Assembly: GCF_014905175.1 (NCBI RefSeq)
Contig: NC_057790.1
Span: forward strand, 24,516,469 to 24,580,468
DNA: 64,000 nt
Source: Aphidius gifuensis
Lineage: Eukaryota > Arthropoda > Insecta > Hymenoptera > Braconidae
Direction of reading: 5' to 3'
Part shown: positions 1 to 12,481 of the stretch, one piece after another
How the letters are laid out: the number at the start of each line of letters is the position of its first letter
Position numbering within the stretch: position 1 is the first letter of the stretch
The notes under the pieces: model-generated
The model's database searches: none
What the model was told of the DNA's origin: nothing
The model's input: the letters and a program-made list of their open reading frames with translations, nothing else
Position numbers and translations under genes: made by a program

Positions 1-388
1 CCATCGAATGTTGTGCTTCTAAATAAGCAACAGCTAAAAGTCTATAAAGTTTTATAAGGTTTCCTTGAAGACGAGAATTTTCAGGAAGTTTATTGTGCAA
101 TTGAATTAGTCGACTCCAATCAGTCGCAAGACTTCCAAATAATGGCAAATCAGGCTCAACACCATTTGATGATTCATGGGCAAAATTTGGATAATCATTT
201 GTTAAATTTATACTTGATGTAAAATCAATGATATGCTTAATATCAAAATTAATACATTTCAATGAATCATCTAAAAATTAATTACCAAATAATTAATAAA
301 TATTTATTGAAAAAAAAAAAATGTATTTACCTTTATTTGATGCACCAAGTGAAAATTTGACGAACAAAAAAATCACGATCCTCCACAT
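1..388 (-). CDS. Unrecognised secreted/membrane protein, 5' end only (2 exons)
   Basis: Two exons join cleanly. Exon 1 (388-331) starts MWRIVIFLFVKFSLGASNK, a short hydrophobic stretch typical of a signal peptide, and ends at a GT donor at 330-329 in phase 1. Exon 2 (270-1) follows an AG acceptor, restores the frame and stays open to the window edge. It includes the stretches DWSRLIQLHNKLPENSRL and LIKLYRLLAVAYLEAQ, which look helical. I do not recognise the family. The product probably enters the secretory pathway, judging only from its N-terminus. The rest of the gene lies left of the window. ATG 388 was chosen because it gives the signal-like N-terminus and correct splice phase. Confidence 0.6.
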
Positions 389-2029
389 TGTGACGATTTA
401 AATCAACTAAAAATTTATTCAACTTTTAAATTTTATCTTTATATAAAATAATAATTATAAATTGCTGAATTTGCGAAAAATTTTCAAGACAACGTTTCAC
501 TTATTTTTCCCTCGAGGATCAATTTCACTCGTTAAAAACGACACAAACTCTTGTAAGTTTTTCTGCTGTATAATCAAAAAACAAATTAATTGAATTAACA
601 AAAAAAAAAAAGGTTAATTAACTTGATATTTTAAACGATGAACAATATTACATATCTCATTTAATTTTTTTTATGTTAATTCATTTTTAGTTTGCTGATT
701 GGATATTTAATTTACAAAATAATTTCATCATGTTGATAAATTCAGTTGGTCTATTTCCAAGACATATATTATTAAATAGCTAAACAACAATTAAACAAAT
801 GAAATAATTAAAATAAAAAATTACATATTTGTAATTGATTAGTCATTGTTGTAAAAATATTATTATAATTATTGTTTAAAAATAATAACATTCAAATAAT
901 TTAAATTTTTACAACTCTATTTATTTATGGTAATTTTTTTTCATCAAGAATTGATCATTTATTCTTTTTCAAAATATTTTTTTTTTACATTATTTTCATC
1001 GTACAATTAGCAGTGATAATTTTTATTATTAAATAATGCAATTATATTGTTTATTTATTTTTTTTGTGTTGTTTTGTTCTGTGTATAATTCCATTCTGTG
1101 ATTTTCCTTTTATCAAAAATTAATCATAGCTACTTTCAGAATATACACTACATTTTTGCATCGAATAATTATTATTTATTTTTTGATTCAAGTATGTACT
1201 TGAAATTTGTTGCTATTAATTTCAATAATTGGATTATTTATAATGTATATTTAATTATATTATACAAATGTTTCATTTCATTTTTTTTTTTTTCTATTAT
1301 ATTATTTTAAAATTATTGAAATTCTTTGATTTTTTTTTATATTTTTATTTTGCAGTTGATATTTTTTTTTATTATCTAGTTTTTTATTCACGTGATTTAA
1401 TGAGGCTTGTTGTGGTTTTTTAAAAAAATATTTTCAATAGATTATAGTGAAAGTAATATTTAAAAAAAAAAAACAATTAATATTTTATGATTTTTGCTTT
1501 TTTTTTCATATTAACAATATGGTTTTATTTAATTAGTTAATCACAATAATATTTTTTGTTTTGTTAGCATCAACTTTCCATGCATCCTGAGCAAGCTGAA
1601 CTTTTCATAAAAGTTTTGGTTTATTTATTATGTAATTTATTGAAAATATCTATTTTTTTTTTATTTTTTTACATTGACTTTTATTCAATTTATATATTAT
1701 TGTTTATATTTTATTATTATTTTTTTGTTATTTTCCATGATAGTTTATGTACAAGTGCCAAAAGTAGTAAAATACATGGTGGCTATTATTTTAATACAAC
1801 TATTTATATAATAATGCCTATATTTTATGTTAACACAATTTAGATAATTGCAAATTTATTTCTTTTCATAATGCAAGTTGTTAAAATTACAGTATACAAG
1901 TTTATAACGCTCCAATTAAATTTTTTCTTTTTGTTTTTCATCGTTTGTATTAAATATTCAATTGTTTTTTATTTTAAATTTTATTTCCATTTGTTTGTTC
2001 GTTGTAACCCTGAGACTAAAATTCTATTA

Positions 2030-2466
2030 CCACGACGAATTTATTCATTTATTTATTTTCTAAATACATCATAAACCCAAAAAATTTTCCACAAAAAATT
2101 AGAAAATTTCAAAAAGAAAAAAACATTTATTATTTCGCATAAATTTTACAGTTTATTAGTTGTGTGAGGCAAAAATAAAGAAAAAAAAAAATTGATTTGT
2201 ATCACAGTTTGATGTATCAACACCTTATTTTCAACTCCAATGAATTTAAAGCTAAAAAAAAAAAAAAAAGAAAATAGAATTAAACATTCTAAAAATCAAG
2301 ACAATTATTGAATATTTTCTTTTCTTGTCAAAGTAACACTCTAGTATTTCAAAAACACTAAAGAATATTAAAAAAAAAAAAAAAAAAATCAAAGTACAAA
2401 AATTGATAAATGACAAAAAATAATAATATTTATAATAAATGTCTTATTGCAATGAAATTCGTCGTG
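2030..2466. repeat. 13-bp inverted repeat, arms about 410 bp apart
   Basis: CCACGACGAATTT (2030-2042) and its exact reverse complement AAATTCGTCGTGG (2454-2466) face each other. They are GC-richer than their surroundings. No clear target-site duplication flanks them. They could be decayed terminal inverted repeats or pairing segments in the ERR 3' UTR. Confidence 0.45.
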
Positions 2467-3379
2467 GCTAAACAGCCATGTTATTATTAATAATTTTACA
2501 TACTAAACACTTGATCATGTCTATTACATCAAAAACAATTATTATTGAAAAATATTGAACAATTTAAATAACAATATTTTTAAATATTTTGATTTTTAAT
2601 TTATAATAATCCAAATAATTGTCAAATGAAAAACGTGTTAAAATAATATAAACAGCATGTACAAAAAAAAAAAAATTTAATAATATATTGCACTGCTATA
2701 ATTTTCTCCACTTTTTAAAAATTTTCATTTAAATATATATATATCATAAATTAATTTTTTTTTGCTTTTTTTATCAATTGAAATTTTGTCCACGTGGCCC
2801 AATAATTTATCGCTTTATCTTAAACTTTATTAACTATTAATTTTTTAATTATTAATAACAATAATAACTAGAAAATAATAAGTTTCCCTGAATAAACTCT
2901 TGTACGTTCCTCAATGGCACGTGTTATTCACATAAAAATTTATTGTGATTATTTACGTAACAATTGGTAAAAATTTTTTTTCATTATTTCCCTTTTTTAC
3001 TACTGGATAATGTGGTTATTTAATTTTAATTGTTGTCATTTGGCAGCCAGGCCAAATAAACAACAGTACGAATTCGTAAAAATTTATCATTTTCTTAATT
3101 TTTTTTTTGTATTTTTTAATATCAATAATTATGTTTTAAAATTATTGTTATTTTTTTTTCAATTATTCATTTGTTTATTTATATTTTTTCTTAACTATTG
3201 TGACAATTTGATTTGTCTATATTTTTATTTCGTCATTTTAATGGTAACAAACGGTAACTTGTAATAATTTATTTTTTAAAAAACATTCTTTTCAAATGTC
3301 TGCTATCAACTTGATACAGATGGAAAAAAATAAAAATAATATTATCAACCACACGCACATTGACACTCGTGCAAAATTA

Positions 3380-3820
3380 TGTGTGCTCCGATTTAAAAAA
3401 ATATATATTTTTGTTTTATTTTCATCAAACAAATATTAACAATTTAAAATTATTTTTTGTTTCTTTTCATAATCGAAATTTTATTTATTTCTTAATCAAT
3501 GCACCTTGAGGCAAAAAATAAACTTAAAAATTATCAAGAGACACAAGTGGCTACAAGATATTGAGGTCGTCTATTATTGTATTGTATTTTTGTACCTGTA
3601 AATGGGGTACCCAAACACAAATGATTCAACAGAAAAAAATAATAATAAATAACAACCAAAAAAAAAAAAATATTAATTTCATTGAATAAATCTATGATAA
3701 TTGATGTATTATTTAAATTAATAATTAATTTAAAGAAAAAAAAATCATAAATGATAATAAATTAATTAGATATACTAATATTATCTAAAGAAAATATAAA
3801 TTTAAAAATCGGAGCACACA
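3380..3820. repeat. 15-bp inverted repeat enclosing 411 bp (possible MITE)
   Basis: TGTGTGCTCCGATTT at 3380-3394 is matched exactly by its reverse complement at 3806-3820. The 441-bp span and GC-richer ends in AT-rich DNA look like a small non-autonomous transposon, but I see no convincing target-site duplication. It lies just downstream of the ERR stop codon (3934), so it may be transcribed in the ERR 3' UTR. Confidence 0.5.
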
Positions 3821-3933
3821 ATCTGTAACGTTTAATTTTGTTTGTTTGTTTTTTTGTGTTTTTTTCTAACAATAATTATTTTCTGTCACATAAATATTCA
3901 TTAAATCGATGTTAAAATCGATTGATGGTTGTC

Positions 3934-5942
3934 TCATCGAAAACCAGCAGCTTCAAGCATTTCAACAAATAATTTATTCATGGGCACTTTACCAGTTCTA
4001 TAAACACTTGACCAAAATTTACGTACAATTGTATCAGCTTGTCGTAAACTTGGTAATACTAAAAACATATTTTGTGTTGCACGCATTGCTTGTCCAGGTC
4101 TTACAGCAGCAACACAATCAGATAATGAACCAAGTATTGTTTCACGAAAACGATATAATGCTTGTGGCTCATCTAATCTAACATCACTATTTGTTAATAT
4201 TAATGCTTTAAGAATATAAAATTCTTCTCTTGTTAAACCCAATTTTTGAATTCTTTCAACTATATGAATACACTGTAAAAAAATAAACAAAAACAAGTTA
4301 ATTAAATAAAGTATTTATAAAATTACAAATAAATAATTGTAATTAAAATTAAATCAACTTACATAAGCATACAACTCGGTACAGTGACATTCACGTGCAA
4401 CTCGTTCATCTAATGTAAAATCCTGAGCAAATTTCAATCGTCCAGAATTTGGTATACTTCTCCAGGCAAGACTGAAAGTCAATATTTCAGCCCATGTACT
4501 TTGTAATAATCTCATTTGATCATTTAATGGAAGACTACTAAATCCAGGTATTTGTTTTGCCCATCCTAAGATCATATCAATTATTATTATTATTATTTTG
4601 TTGTTGTTGTTAAATGAATGTAAAATATGATAAATAAATAAATAATTTACCAATAATTCCAACGAGTTCACGATCATAAAGATCTGACAATTGTCCAAGT
4701 ACTCGTTGATCAGCGTCTACTACATGTGATGTTTGTATAAAAACATTTAGTGTGTCTGGTTCACACGCAATGAGTGCCTCTATTATTTTATTGTCTATAT
4801 GAAAAAAACAAACAAAATAATATATAAAATAATTATCATAATAAAAATAAATCTACCAAGATAATAAATATATAAAATTTTCAATTTCAAATGTAAACGA
4901 TTCAGTCAGAGACTCACTTGTCGTTTCATCTGATCCTGATAATCCTACGTTGGCTTTTAAAATTAAATAATATAATTTTAAATTATTTATTTAAAATATG
5001 ATAATTAAAAGAAAATATTAACCTTCTAATGTAACTGTTTTAATTGGAAGATAAGGATCAGTTGCTCGTCTGTATTTTTGTCTTCCTCCTCTAACACGAT
5101 CCAACCTTACACCCTCTTTTAACATTCCTTGTCTTAGACATTTTTGAAAACGACATGCTTGACAAGCTTTTCTTCTTCTTTTATTTATTTCACATTCACT
5201 ATTTGCTGGACATGAGTATTCAATATTACCTGTAAAATTACTTGCTATTGTAGTATAATATTAAACTCATTATTACCATCATAATTAAGTACCATTTTAA
5301 AAAACAATACACAAAAAAATATTGAATTTTAATTTGATAAATTTAAAACAAATTAATGTTTATATTTAAAAATAATAAATATAATATAACAACCTTGAAT
5401 TGTTCTTTTGAAAAATGCTTTACATGCTTCACACGATGCAACACCATAATGAAATCCACTTGCTGAATCACCACACACTAAACATAAACGTCTTGGTGAT
5501 GAATCTTCTTCTTTTAAACCTCCCTAATAATAAAAAAACAATTTTTAAATTCTATTATGTTTAAGTCTGGAAGTATTTCTATCACGAAAACAAAATTTAT
5601 ATTTATTTTTACCTCAAGTGTACCAATTGGTTGTGTTGTTGATGAACAGTGTTGCATTTCTGGACTACTTGGACTGCCACCACCTTCACCACCTCCACTG
5701 TAATCTTGCATATCCATTTTGACTAGTCCCTAAATTAATATACATATTAAATTATCATGTTAAATTATTATATTAATTATGCTGATTAAATTATTTACCT
5801 CTGTTGCTTGAATTGTCGTACTTGGTGAACAAACTTGATGATAATTTCTTGTTGGTGTCATTGGATTATCAACTTCTTGTTTTATACTTGACATTGTTCT
5901 GCTATTTGGCATTATGTTTTCTGGGACATTATCAGTCATCAT
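3934..5942 (-). CDS. ERR: Estrogen-related receptor (nuclear receptor NR3B), complete
   Basis: Orphan nuclear receptor and transcription factor; in insects it activates glycolytic and other carbohydrate-metabolism genes. Coding exons: 5942-5799, 5729-5613, 5523-5394, 5229-5023, 4953-4918, 4794-4651, 4565-4363, 4272-3934; all joins are GT-AG and keep frame, giving 439 aa. Residues about 101-170 are the DNA-binding domain: first zinc finger CLVCGDSASGFHYG with P-box EACKA, second finger from CPANSECEINKRRR, then the ERR C-terminal extension GMLKEGVRLDRVRGGRQKYR, which fixes the family. About 205-439 is the ligand-binding domain (GWAKQIPGFSSLPLNDQM), ending in an AF-2 helix, NKLFVEMLEA. The intron after KRTIQ is at a classic nuclear-receptor position. 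The first coding exon has an acceptor at 5949, so at least one 5' UTR exon lies upstream. A 36-nt exon in the hinge is noted separately. Confidence 0.97.
4918..4953 (-). other. ERR: 36-nt in-frame micro-exon of ERR hinge
   Basis: This exon encodes ANVGLSGSDETT in the hinge between the DNA-binding and ligand-binding domains. It starts and ends in phase 1, so skipping would keep the frame (LE then D then NKIIEAL). A cassette exon of this kind could give two receptor isoforms. Usage is not shown by sequence alone. Confidence 0.75.
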
Positions 5943-7225
5943 ACAAACCTGTAAAATTAATTAATATAATTTTATTTATAACAAAATAATTTAACACATT
6001 TTTTTCTTGTTAAATTGATAAAAAAAAATTTATCATTTTAAATAGATTTAAGAAATATTTCTACATATGATATAAATAGAAAAAGAAAAAAATTATTTTT
6101 CCCTTTTTTTTCTTCAACTGCAGCTGAATGATTTCTTTTTTTTTTATTTGTAAATTTCTATTTTTAAATAAGTTTAAGCTAAATATTTTTTGGCATTTTT
6201 AGAACTGTCTACAAATTTATTGCTGATATACAACATGAGCCTTCTGCTTTTTAAATTTTTTCATTATAAAATCATTTTATTTCGACATTAAAAACGTTAT
6301 CATAGAGGTATATAAAAATAAATATTAAAAAAAAAAAAAAAAATGCAATATTGATATCTCAATACAAATAAAATTGATATATAAAAAAATAAAAAATGAC
6401 AAGAAAATAATCTTGTTGTCCTTGAACTCGAGAAATCGTTGAAGACTGAATTAACAAAAAAATCAACAACACGAAGGATAACTTGTTTATTCTAATATTT
6501 TCATTGGGCATGAATTTACAATAAACAAATACAATAATCAACAAATAAATAAACAATATAAGCCAAAAAAAAAAAAACTCCAGTTAATTCAGTTTAAAAT
6601 CACTCATAATTTTTAAATATTTAATTAAAAATATATACTCAATGACTAACTGGCTATATTTATAGATGATAATTTATAAAATGTATTTTTAATTTAAAAA
6701 AAAAAGACATCAAACCGAAAAAGAATTGCAGCATTAAAATTGCATGAAAAAAAATAATAAACAATTAAATATAAATATGTATATATATTGCGTAAATGAT
6801 CTACTTGAAATTATTTTTAATTAAAATTTTAACAACATCATAACTAATTACTATAATAATTTATTAGAAAACCCAAAATTTAATTGTAAAATTTTTTATA
6901 AATATTGTCCTTAATTGTTATTAAAGTCTCGAGGAGAAGAAAGACAAACAGGGCGAGGTATATCGATAAAACGTCATATACATCAAGTGAGAAATTCGTC
7001 AGGCTTTTTTGTGTTTTATATTATTTTTCAAATAATATATATAAAGTAGGTGGGTAGAAGGAGGTATGTAATCGCAAAACCGTAAAACGTCTGACGCCAA
7101 GAGAAGTGCGGTAAGGAGAGTAATAATAAAATAAAAAAAAAAAAGATAATAACAAAAATAGATGGGGGAAGGTATATAGTAGAGATAAAAATATATATAC
7201 ATCTAAATGTACATATCGTTTTAGT

Positions 7226-7234
7226 TGGCCTTGA
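7226..7234 (-). promoter_or_regulatory. ERR/FTZ-F1-type half-site
   Basis: Reads TGGCCTTGA on +, TCAAGGCCA on -, matching YCAAGGYCA, the extended half-site bound by monomeric FTZ-F1/SF-1 and ERR-type receptors. The longer context TGGCCTTGAACTTG recurs exactly at 13085. On the minus strand it reads AGTTCAAGGCCA, two half-sites with no spacer (DR0-like). Confidence 0.4.
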
Positions 7235-7440
7235 ACTTGGCTTTTTTTTTTTTTATGAAAGTGAGCCGACACACAATCGCAATATTTTTGAAGGCCGACA
7301 ACAACGCGCCATCGCAATTTTAGACACCGAAAGCCCACGGAAATTACCGATCTAAACTACATGCTTAAATTCGCAACCAACCCTTTTTTTTTATTTATTT
7401 ATATTTATTTTATTTTTTCTTTAACAATCTGACGTTTTAT

Positions 7441-7449
7441 TGGCCTTGA
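7441..7449 (-). promoter_or_regulatory. ERR/FTZ-F1-type half-site
   Basis: TGGCCTTGA on +, TCAAGGCCA on the ERR strand. It lies about 210 bp from the similar site at 7226. Confidence 0.4.
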
Positions 7450-8526
7450 AAAAATCATCATCATTATATATAAATCATTCAAATTCAAAACGAATCAATC
7501 TTATTGTTTTTAAGCTGTAAAAAAATAATAATAATAAAATATTTGGCAATATTTTTGGATATTTAAATAATTTAATTGATTATTTAGATTTGATATATAA
7601 TTTTAGTGTAATTTTATTGAAATTAAATGTATTTTTAGACTATTTAAATTTATTTTGTAATAAAAATTGATCGAGTCTAATTATTGATAATGATGATATT
7701 AAAATTGGAGGGAATACATGTATGATAATAATTGTTATCATACATCACGTTTTGAATGTAATGACAACATCATCATTATCATCATCATCATTATCATCAC
7801 ATCAACCAACCAAAGAGAGAATAAAATGAATGCACCTCTCGGGACACAAACTCGTGTGTTTCTCTAATAACTTCCGGCGTATGTCGTATCAAATATTTTC
7901 AAGGTCCATTGTTATTATTATCATCATCTCTTTTTTTTTTTTTTTTTATTATTTTTTTCCTCAGTACTCCCCTTAACTCATATTGTCAAGTACTGCTGAC
8001 TCGTTGACTTGTCAAGCTCGTTTTTTCATTTTTTTTTTTTTTTTTAAACAGGTCGATTACATAAAGAATAATGCAGAAAAAATTTGAAAAAAAAATAATA
8101 TACATACACCTAGATAAATAGAAAAATAAAAAAAAAAAATAGTAAAATGGTAATCTACACGTGTAATTAAGACACTGGATCTATAGGCTTGATAACGTCA
8201 GTAATATATAAAATTAAAATAATGAAAAATTGATTTTGTGTTTAAAAATAAATTATAGATTTAAATAATATAAATATATGATTATCATTGTCTAATATTT
8301 TATTAGGATTATTATTTTAATTAAAAATAGTAATTGATTTTTTTTAGTAGAAAGAATATTAGTATCAATTTTATTAAATTGATCATTTTAAAAGTTAAAT
8401 TTATCATTTTTTTTTTTTATTGGAAGATCTAACGATTGATAATAGCTATGAATTTTATTGTTATTTTATTTTTTTTTGTTTTTCTATTTGCTATTGGATG
8501 ACCCTGACCATACCAACCCTCTGGCT

Positions 8527-8541
8527 GGGAGGTGACCTCCC
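8527..8541. promoter_or_regulatory. 15-bp palindrome in a GC-rich island
   Basis: GGGAGGTGACCTCCC has perfect 7-bp arms about one base. Its core AGGTGACCT resembles overlapping nuclear-receptor half-sites. Just left, TGACCCTGACCA (8499 onward) is the reverse of two directly repeated half-sites without spacer. The island (8490-8610) is sharply GC-richer than the flanks. Confidence 0.35.
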
Positions 8542-9766
8542 TCCTCACCCTCTTTCGCACTATCGAAATGTTTGTGTCGCGATCAATACAACTGGGGTAA
8601 AACTGCGTGTCTTAAATTTTCACTTTCTAAATAAAAAAAATAATAATTTTTAATTTTTATGTAATATTGAAAATATGTAATTATTTTTATTCATTGAATT
8701 TTTTATTTTTAAAAAATTTTACGATGTTGTTTAGCACGTGAATCATTGATTGTTATTTTTTATCGTTTTTTTTTTTTTTATTCATTTCAATCGAATATCT
8801 ATAAACATTTTTTATGATTCAAAGTATTCTTTATTTTCCACGAATATTTTTTTCTGAATTTTTAATCAATTAGCAAGTGAATTTATTTATAATAATATAT
8901 AGATTATTAATAATTGTTTAAATAATTTGTGCTGTTTGATTTTAGCCTTCGAAAAAATCGATCAAAAGCTTGTTAATAAAATAATAAATTTTGTTTTTAT
9001 ACAAATAATTATTTTACATTTGCAAAATAACAAAAAAAAATATTTATTCATTGATTGAATTTTATTTTGTATTGAAAAAAAATTAAAAAAAAAAAAAATC
9101 ATCAGACAAAATATTATTTTTAAATCTTGATTTTTTTTTTTGATATTTTTTTTTTCTATAAATAATCAATTTATACAATAACAAAAATATAATTTTCAAA
9201 TATTTATCGAATCGTGAATTTTTAAATAAAAGAATTTCAGAATTCAACAAAATAAATTTTCAATTATTCAGTAAATAAATAATAAACATTAAAATTTATA
9301 GAAAAAGATTAAAATTAATTTTAAATAAATTTAAAGACTTCAACTGATAATTAGATGATTAAAATTAAAATTAAAATAATTATCAGCCAAAAGCTAATCA
9401 ATTTGAAAATTGTAAAAAAAATATTTAAAATTAATTGATGATATGAAAAATAAGTCATTAATAATATCAACTCATTACTAGATTAATATGCTTGTTTTTT
9501 TTTTTTTTTTTCATTTGAATAAACAGATGTTTATTCAGTTGATCTTTGATGACAAATGTCATGAGCTATAATTATTCAACGATCTTTATTTATTCCCTAT
9601 TTTCATGATCATTGAATGATAATTATTAAACTACAACCCAATAAAAAAAAAAATACATAATATTTATTGTAAATTAAATTTATAAAACATTATCATTGGT
9701 CAGTAAAATTTTGTTTTTTATAATTTTATTTTTAACTATATCAAATTCATGTATTACGGTTTCAAT

Positions 9767-9775
9767 TGACCTTGA
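9767..9775 (-). promoter_or_regulatory. Exact ERR response element TCAAGGTCA
   Basis: TGACCTTGA on +, TCAAGGTCA on the ERR strand, the canonical ERR monomer element (TNAAGGTCA). It is the best match in the upstream cluster. Autoregulation is an inference. Confidence 0.45.
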
Positions 9776-9901
9776 TGTATAATTTTTTATTTAAATATTT
9801 AAATAATTCAAATATTTATTATTTAAAAAATATGTGTATATATTTTTTAAATATTTTTCTGCTCGGTTACATATTGTCCAAGGTTAGGGCTGGTCCCGGT
9901 A

Positions 9902-9926
9902 TCAGACGAATGACGTCATTCACGTC
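9902..9926. promoter_or_regulatory. CRE-centred inverted repeat
   Basis: GAATGACGTCATTC (9908-9921) is a perfect 14-bp palindrome with a full cAMP response element, TGACGTCA, at its centre. The symmetry extends outward as AGACG on the left and CGTCT on the right with a one-base bulge. It lies inside a GC-richer island (9880-9970) that also holds TGGCCTTAA at about 9931, a weaker ERR-type site. A second full TGACGTCA is at about 15000-15007. Confidence 0.4.
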
Positions 9927-12472
9927 TCGTGGCCTTAAACTTGACTTCTCTCGTTCGCACCAAAAAACATATATAACCCCCTCTTTTATAACTCAATATA
10001 AACCTAATATTAATTTCAACAAATACAATATACTTGAAAAAAATAAAAAATAAAAAAAATCCATAAATTTTACCCTTCAAATTCACCCCATTGTATTTGC
10101 CAATAAATTAAAAGAAATTCGTTTCGAATTTCGATTTAATACTTGCGAAAAACGAAATACAAAAAAAATATATTTAACGCATTTTTTTATTTGTAATTTA
10201 TTTTTTAAAAATAGTTTAGTATCATTTTAATTGTTTTTCATTTTTTTTTTTTTATTAACATAAATCATTTTTTTATGAAGAGAAAAAATACTCATTGCTC
10301 GTTTGAAAGAAAATTGATAATTTTTTTATGTTTTCATTTGAGATAAATATTATAATATGTATGAATAAAAAAAAAAATTTAATGATTTGTTTTTTATTAT
10401 CGTCATTGTGTTGTGATAACATGTTAAGATGTGTAAAGCGGAAAAATATGAATAAAAAAAAAAAAATACTGGGTCAACGTGTTTGAACACTGTAATAATA
10501 TTTTGAATTAAAATTTTTTTTTTATTATTTAAAAATCAATTTACAAATATTGTATTAATAAAAAAAAGTAATATAAATAATTATTGTTTTAATAGAATAC
10601 TTGATTATGTCGAAAATTTAAAATTATTTTTTTTTTTATTATAAAGATAACAAAAAAAAAAAAATCGAAGGAATAAGTTTTACTGCTGCGCAATCGTCAA
10701 AATAAATAGATTTTTTTTCTTATTTTTTTTTTTTGCTAAATTATATATTTTTTTTTATTAACTTGCGTCGTAGATTTTTGTGGGGATTTAAATTTATTTG
10801 TTTAAACACAAACTTTCACGATAAAAAAATTTTAAAATCAACGAAAAATAAATAAAAAAAAATTTTTTTAAATCTTATTACGAAAAAAAAAATACTTATA
10901 TAATATTTATCAACATATTAAAATTTCTAATGTGTAAATTAAAGGGTGTAATTTGCAAAAAAAAAATTAATAATATAGATAGCTTGATTAATTAATGATA
11001 ACTTGAGTCAAAAAAAGGAAAAAAAAATTCAAATAAAATCAAAAATAAAAGAAGAAAATTTGTTGCAATTATAATTTTGAGTTGAATATGTACGTGATTA
11101 GAATATTGGGTATGTCGAGACTTAAAAAAATATTGCAAATAGAATGGTAGATGAGCTTAACAAAGTCCTCGTGATACGAATCATGAGGCAGACAAATAAA
11201 TTTTTGCACACCTACACCTTACCACATCGTAAATCCACGCGTCCATGGCCGTGTTGTCGTGCATTCCCTTTTTTATTAATTTGATAATAATTATTTCAAT
11301 AAACACCTAAATTATCACCACAAAATAATCATTGATCAAAAAATAATAAAAAAAAGTTCAGCAAGTTCAACAGAAAAGTAACTTTGCGAAAACGATTTGA
11401 CGATTTAAATTTGAAAGAGAAATTTGATTGCTTCACTTGTAGGCAGTTGATTATTTTTTTAAATTGACATTTATTACATCTAATTTATTTATTTTTTATA
11501 ATTTAATTATTATATTTAATGAAAATTTAATTCGCGCACGCGCTTGATACACTTACACTTTTTTTTTGCAACGTGCAAAAAAAAAACTTGATGTTTACGG
11601 CTCGACGGATCGCGCGCGACTGGGGTTTGCCGGTATTTTCTGACTGTTGTATGACACAACAATCTACAGATATATATATAACACTAGCGAATAAAAGAAA
11701 AAAAAAAATTTTTTAATTAACAAATTTTTAGGATGTTAAATAATGTGACAAAGTCCTTGGAAAAATTAACGAAAAAAATTGGCAAAATCGGAGTAAAATT
11801 TGTGAAATTTTTAAAAATTTATAATCAATTCATTTTCATGATATTTTTAATATTGTAATTGGAGTAATTTGCGGAATTAAATTTTTATATTATTAGTAGT
11901 AATATAAATTGGACATGAGCTGCCAAAAAAATTGGACTTGACGATTATTTTGTGAACGAGTGATTATTTTGATCTAATCATGATCAACTGACCTCGTCCA
12001 ATGAATAATATATGATACATGAATTATCATTTTTGTTTTTTTTTTTTTCTATATCATTATGGCGGTAAATATGTTGTTATCATGTACATTAAAATATTTT
12101 AAACAATATTTTTTTTTTTCATAAGAAATCTATTCGTTTAAACTTGTCCAGTTGTGCAAATAATTTTCAACACGAAAAATTTAGCTGGATTTAAATTTCA
12201 CAGCTAAATTATTTATAAAAAAATATTTATAAATATTAGAAATGTAGTTTGTAATGTGAAATATATTTAAAATATAATTGCAAATATATTCCAACTGTGC
12301 AGTCTATTTAAATATAAGCTCAATTTGACATTTTATAAAAATTTCTAGAAAGATTTTGATTGTTTTAATATGAAAAACAATAATCATCTTTAAAAAAACG
12401 ATAATCAATACAACATGAACTACTTTGAAAAGAAAAATATAACAATGAAAGTAAAAGGAAAGTTGATATTAA

Positions 12473-12481
12473 TCAAGGCCA
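12473..12481 (+). promoter_or_regulatory. ERR/FTZ-F1-type half-site
   Basis: TCAAGGCCA on the + strand, the only member of the upstream cluster in this orientation. Confidence 0.35.

Larger units (their letters stand above)
389..3933. other. Intergenic DNA and probable ERR 3' UTR
   Basis: No coding exon is supported here. The sequence is very AT-rich with many poly(A)/poly(T) runs. The part next to 3933 must contain the ERR 3' UTR (transcribed leftward), but I cannot place its end. The left part (389 to about 1000) should hold the promoter of the signal-peptide gene at 1-388. Short open frames at 1098-2074 and 3010-3264 are low-complexity Phe/Tyr/Ile-rich translations of AT-rich DNA. Two long-spaced inverted repeats are listed separately. 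Confidence 0.5.

Noticed and set aside
1098..3264. Several open frames of 67-90 codons rich in Phe, Tyr, Ile and Leu
   Set aside because: They are translations of poly(T)-rich DNA, with no splice signals, domains or sensible composition.
7021..7338. Minus-strand frame of 105 codons near the GC island
   Set aside because: Low complexity, no homology and no splice link to ERR; it is more likely UTR or intergenic.
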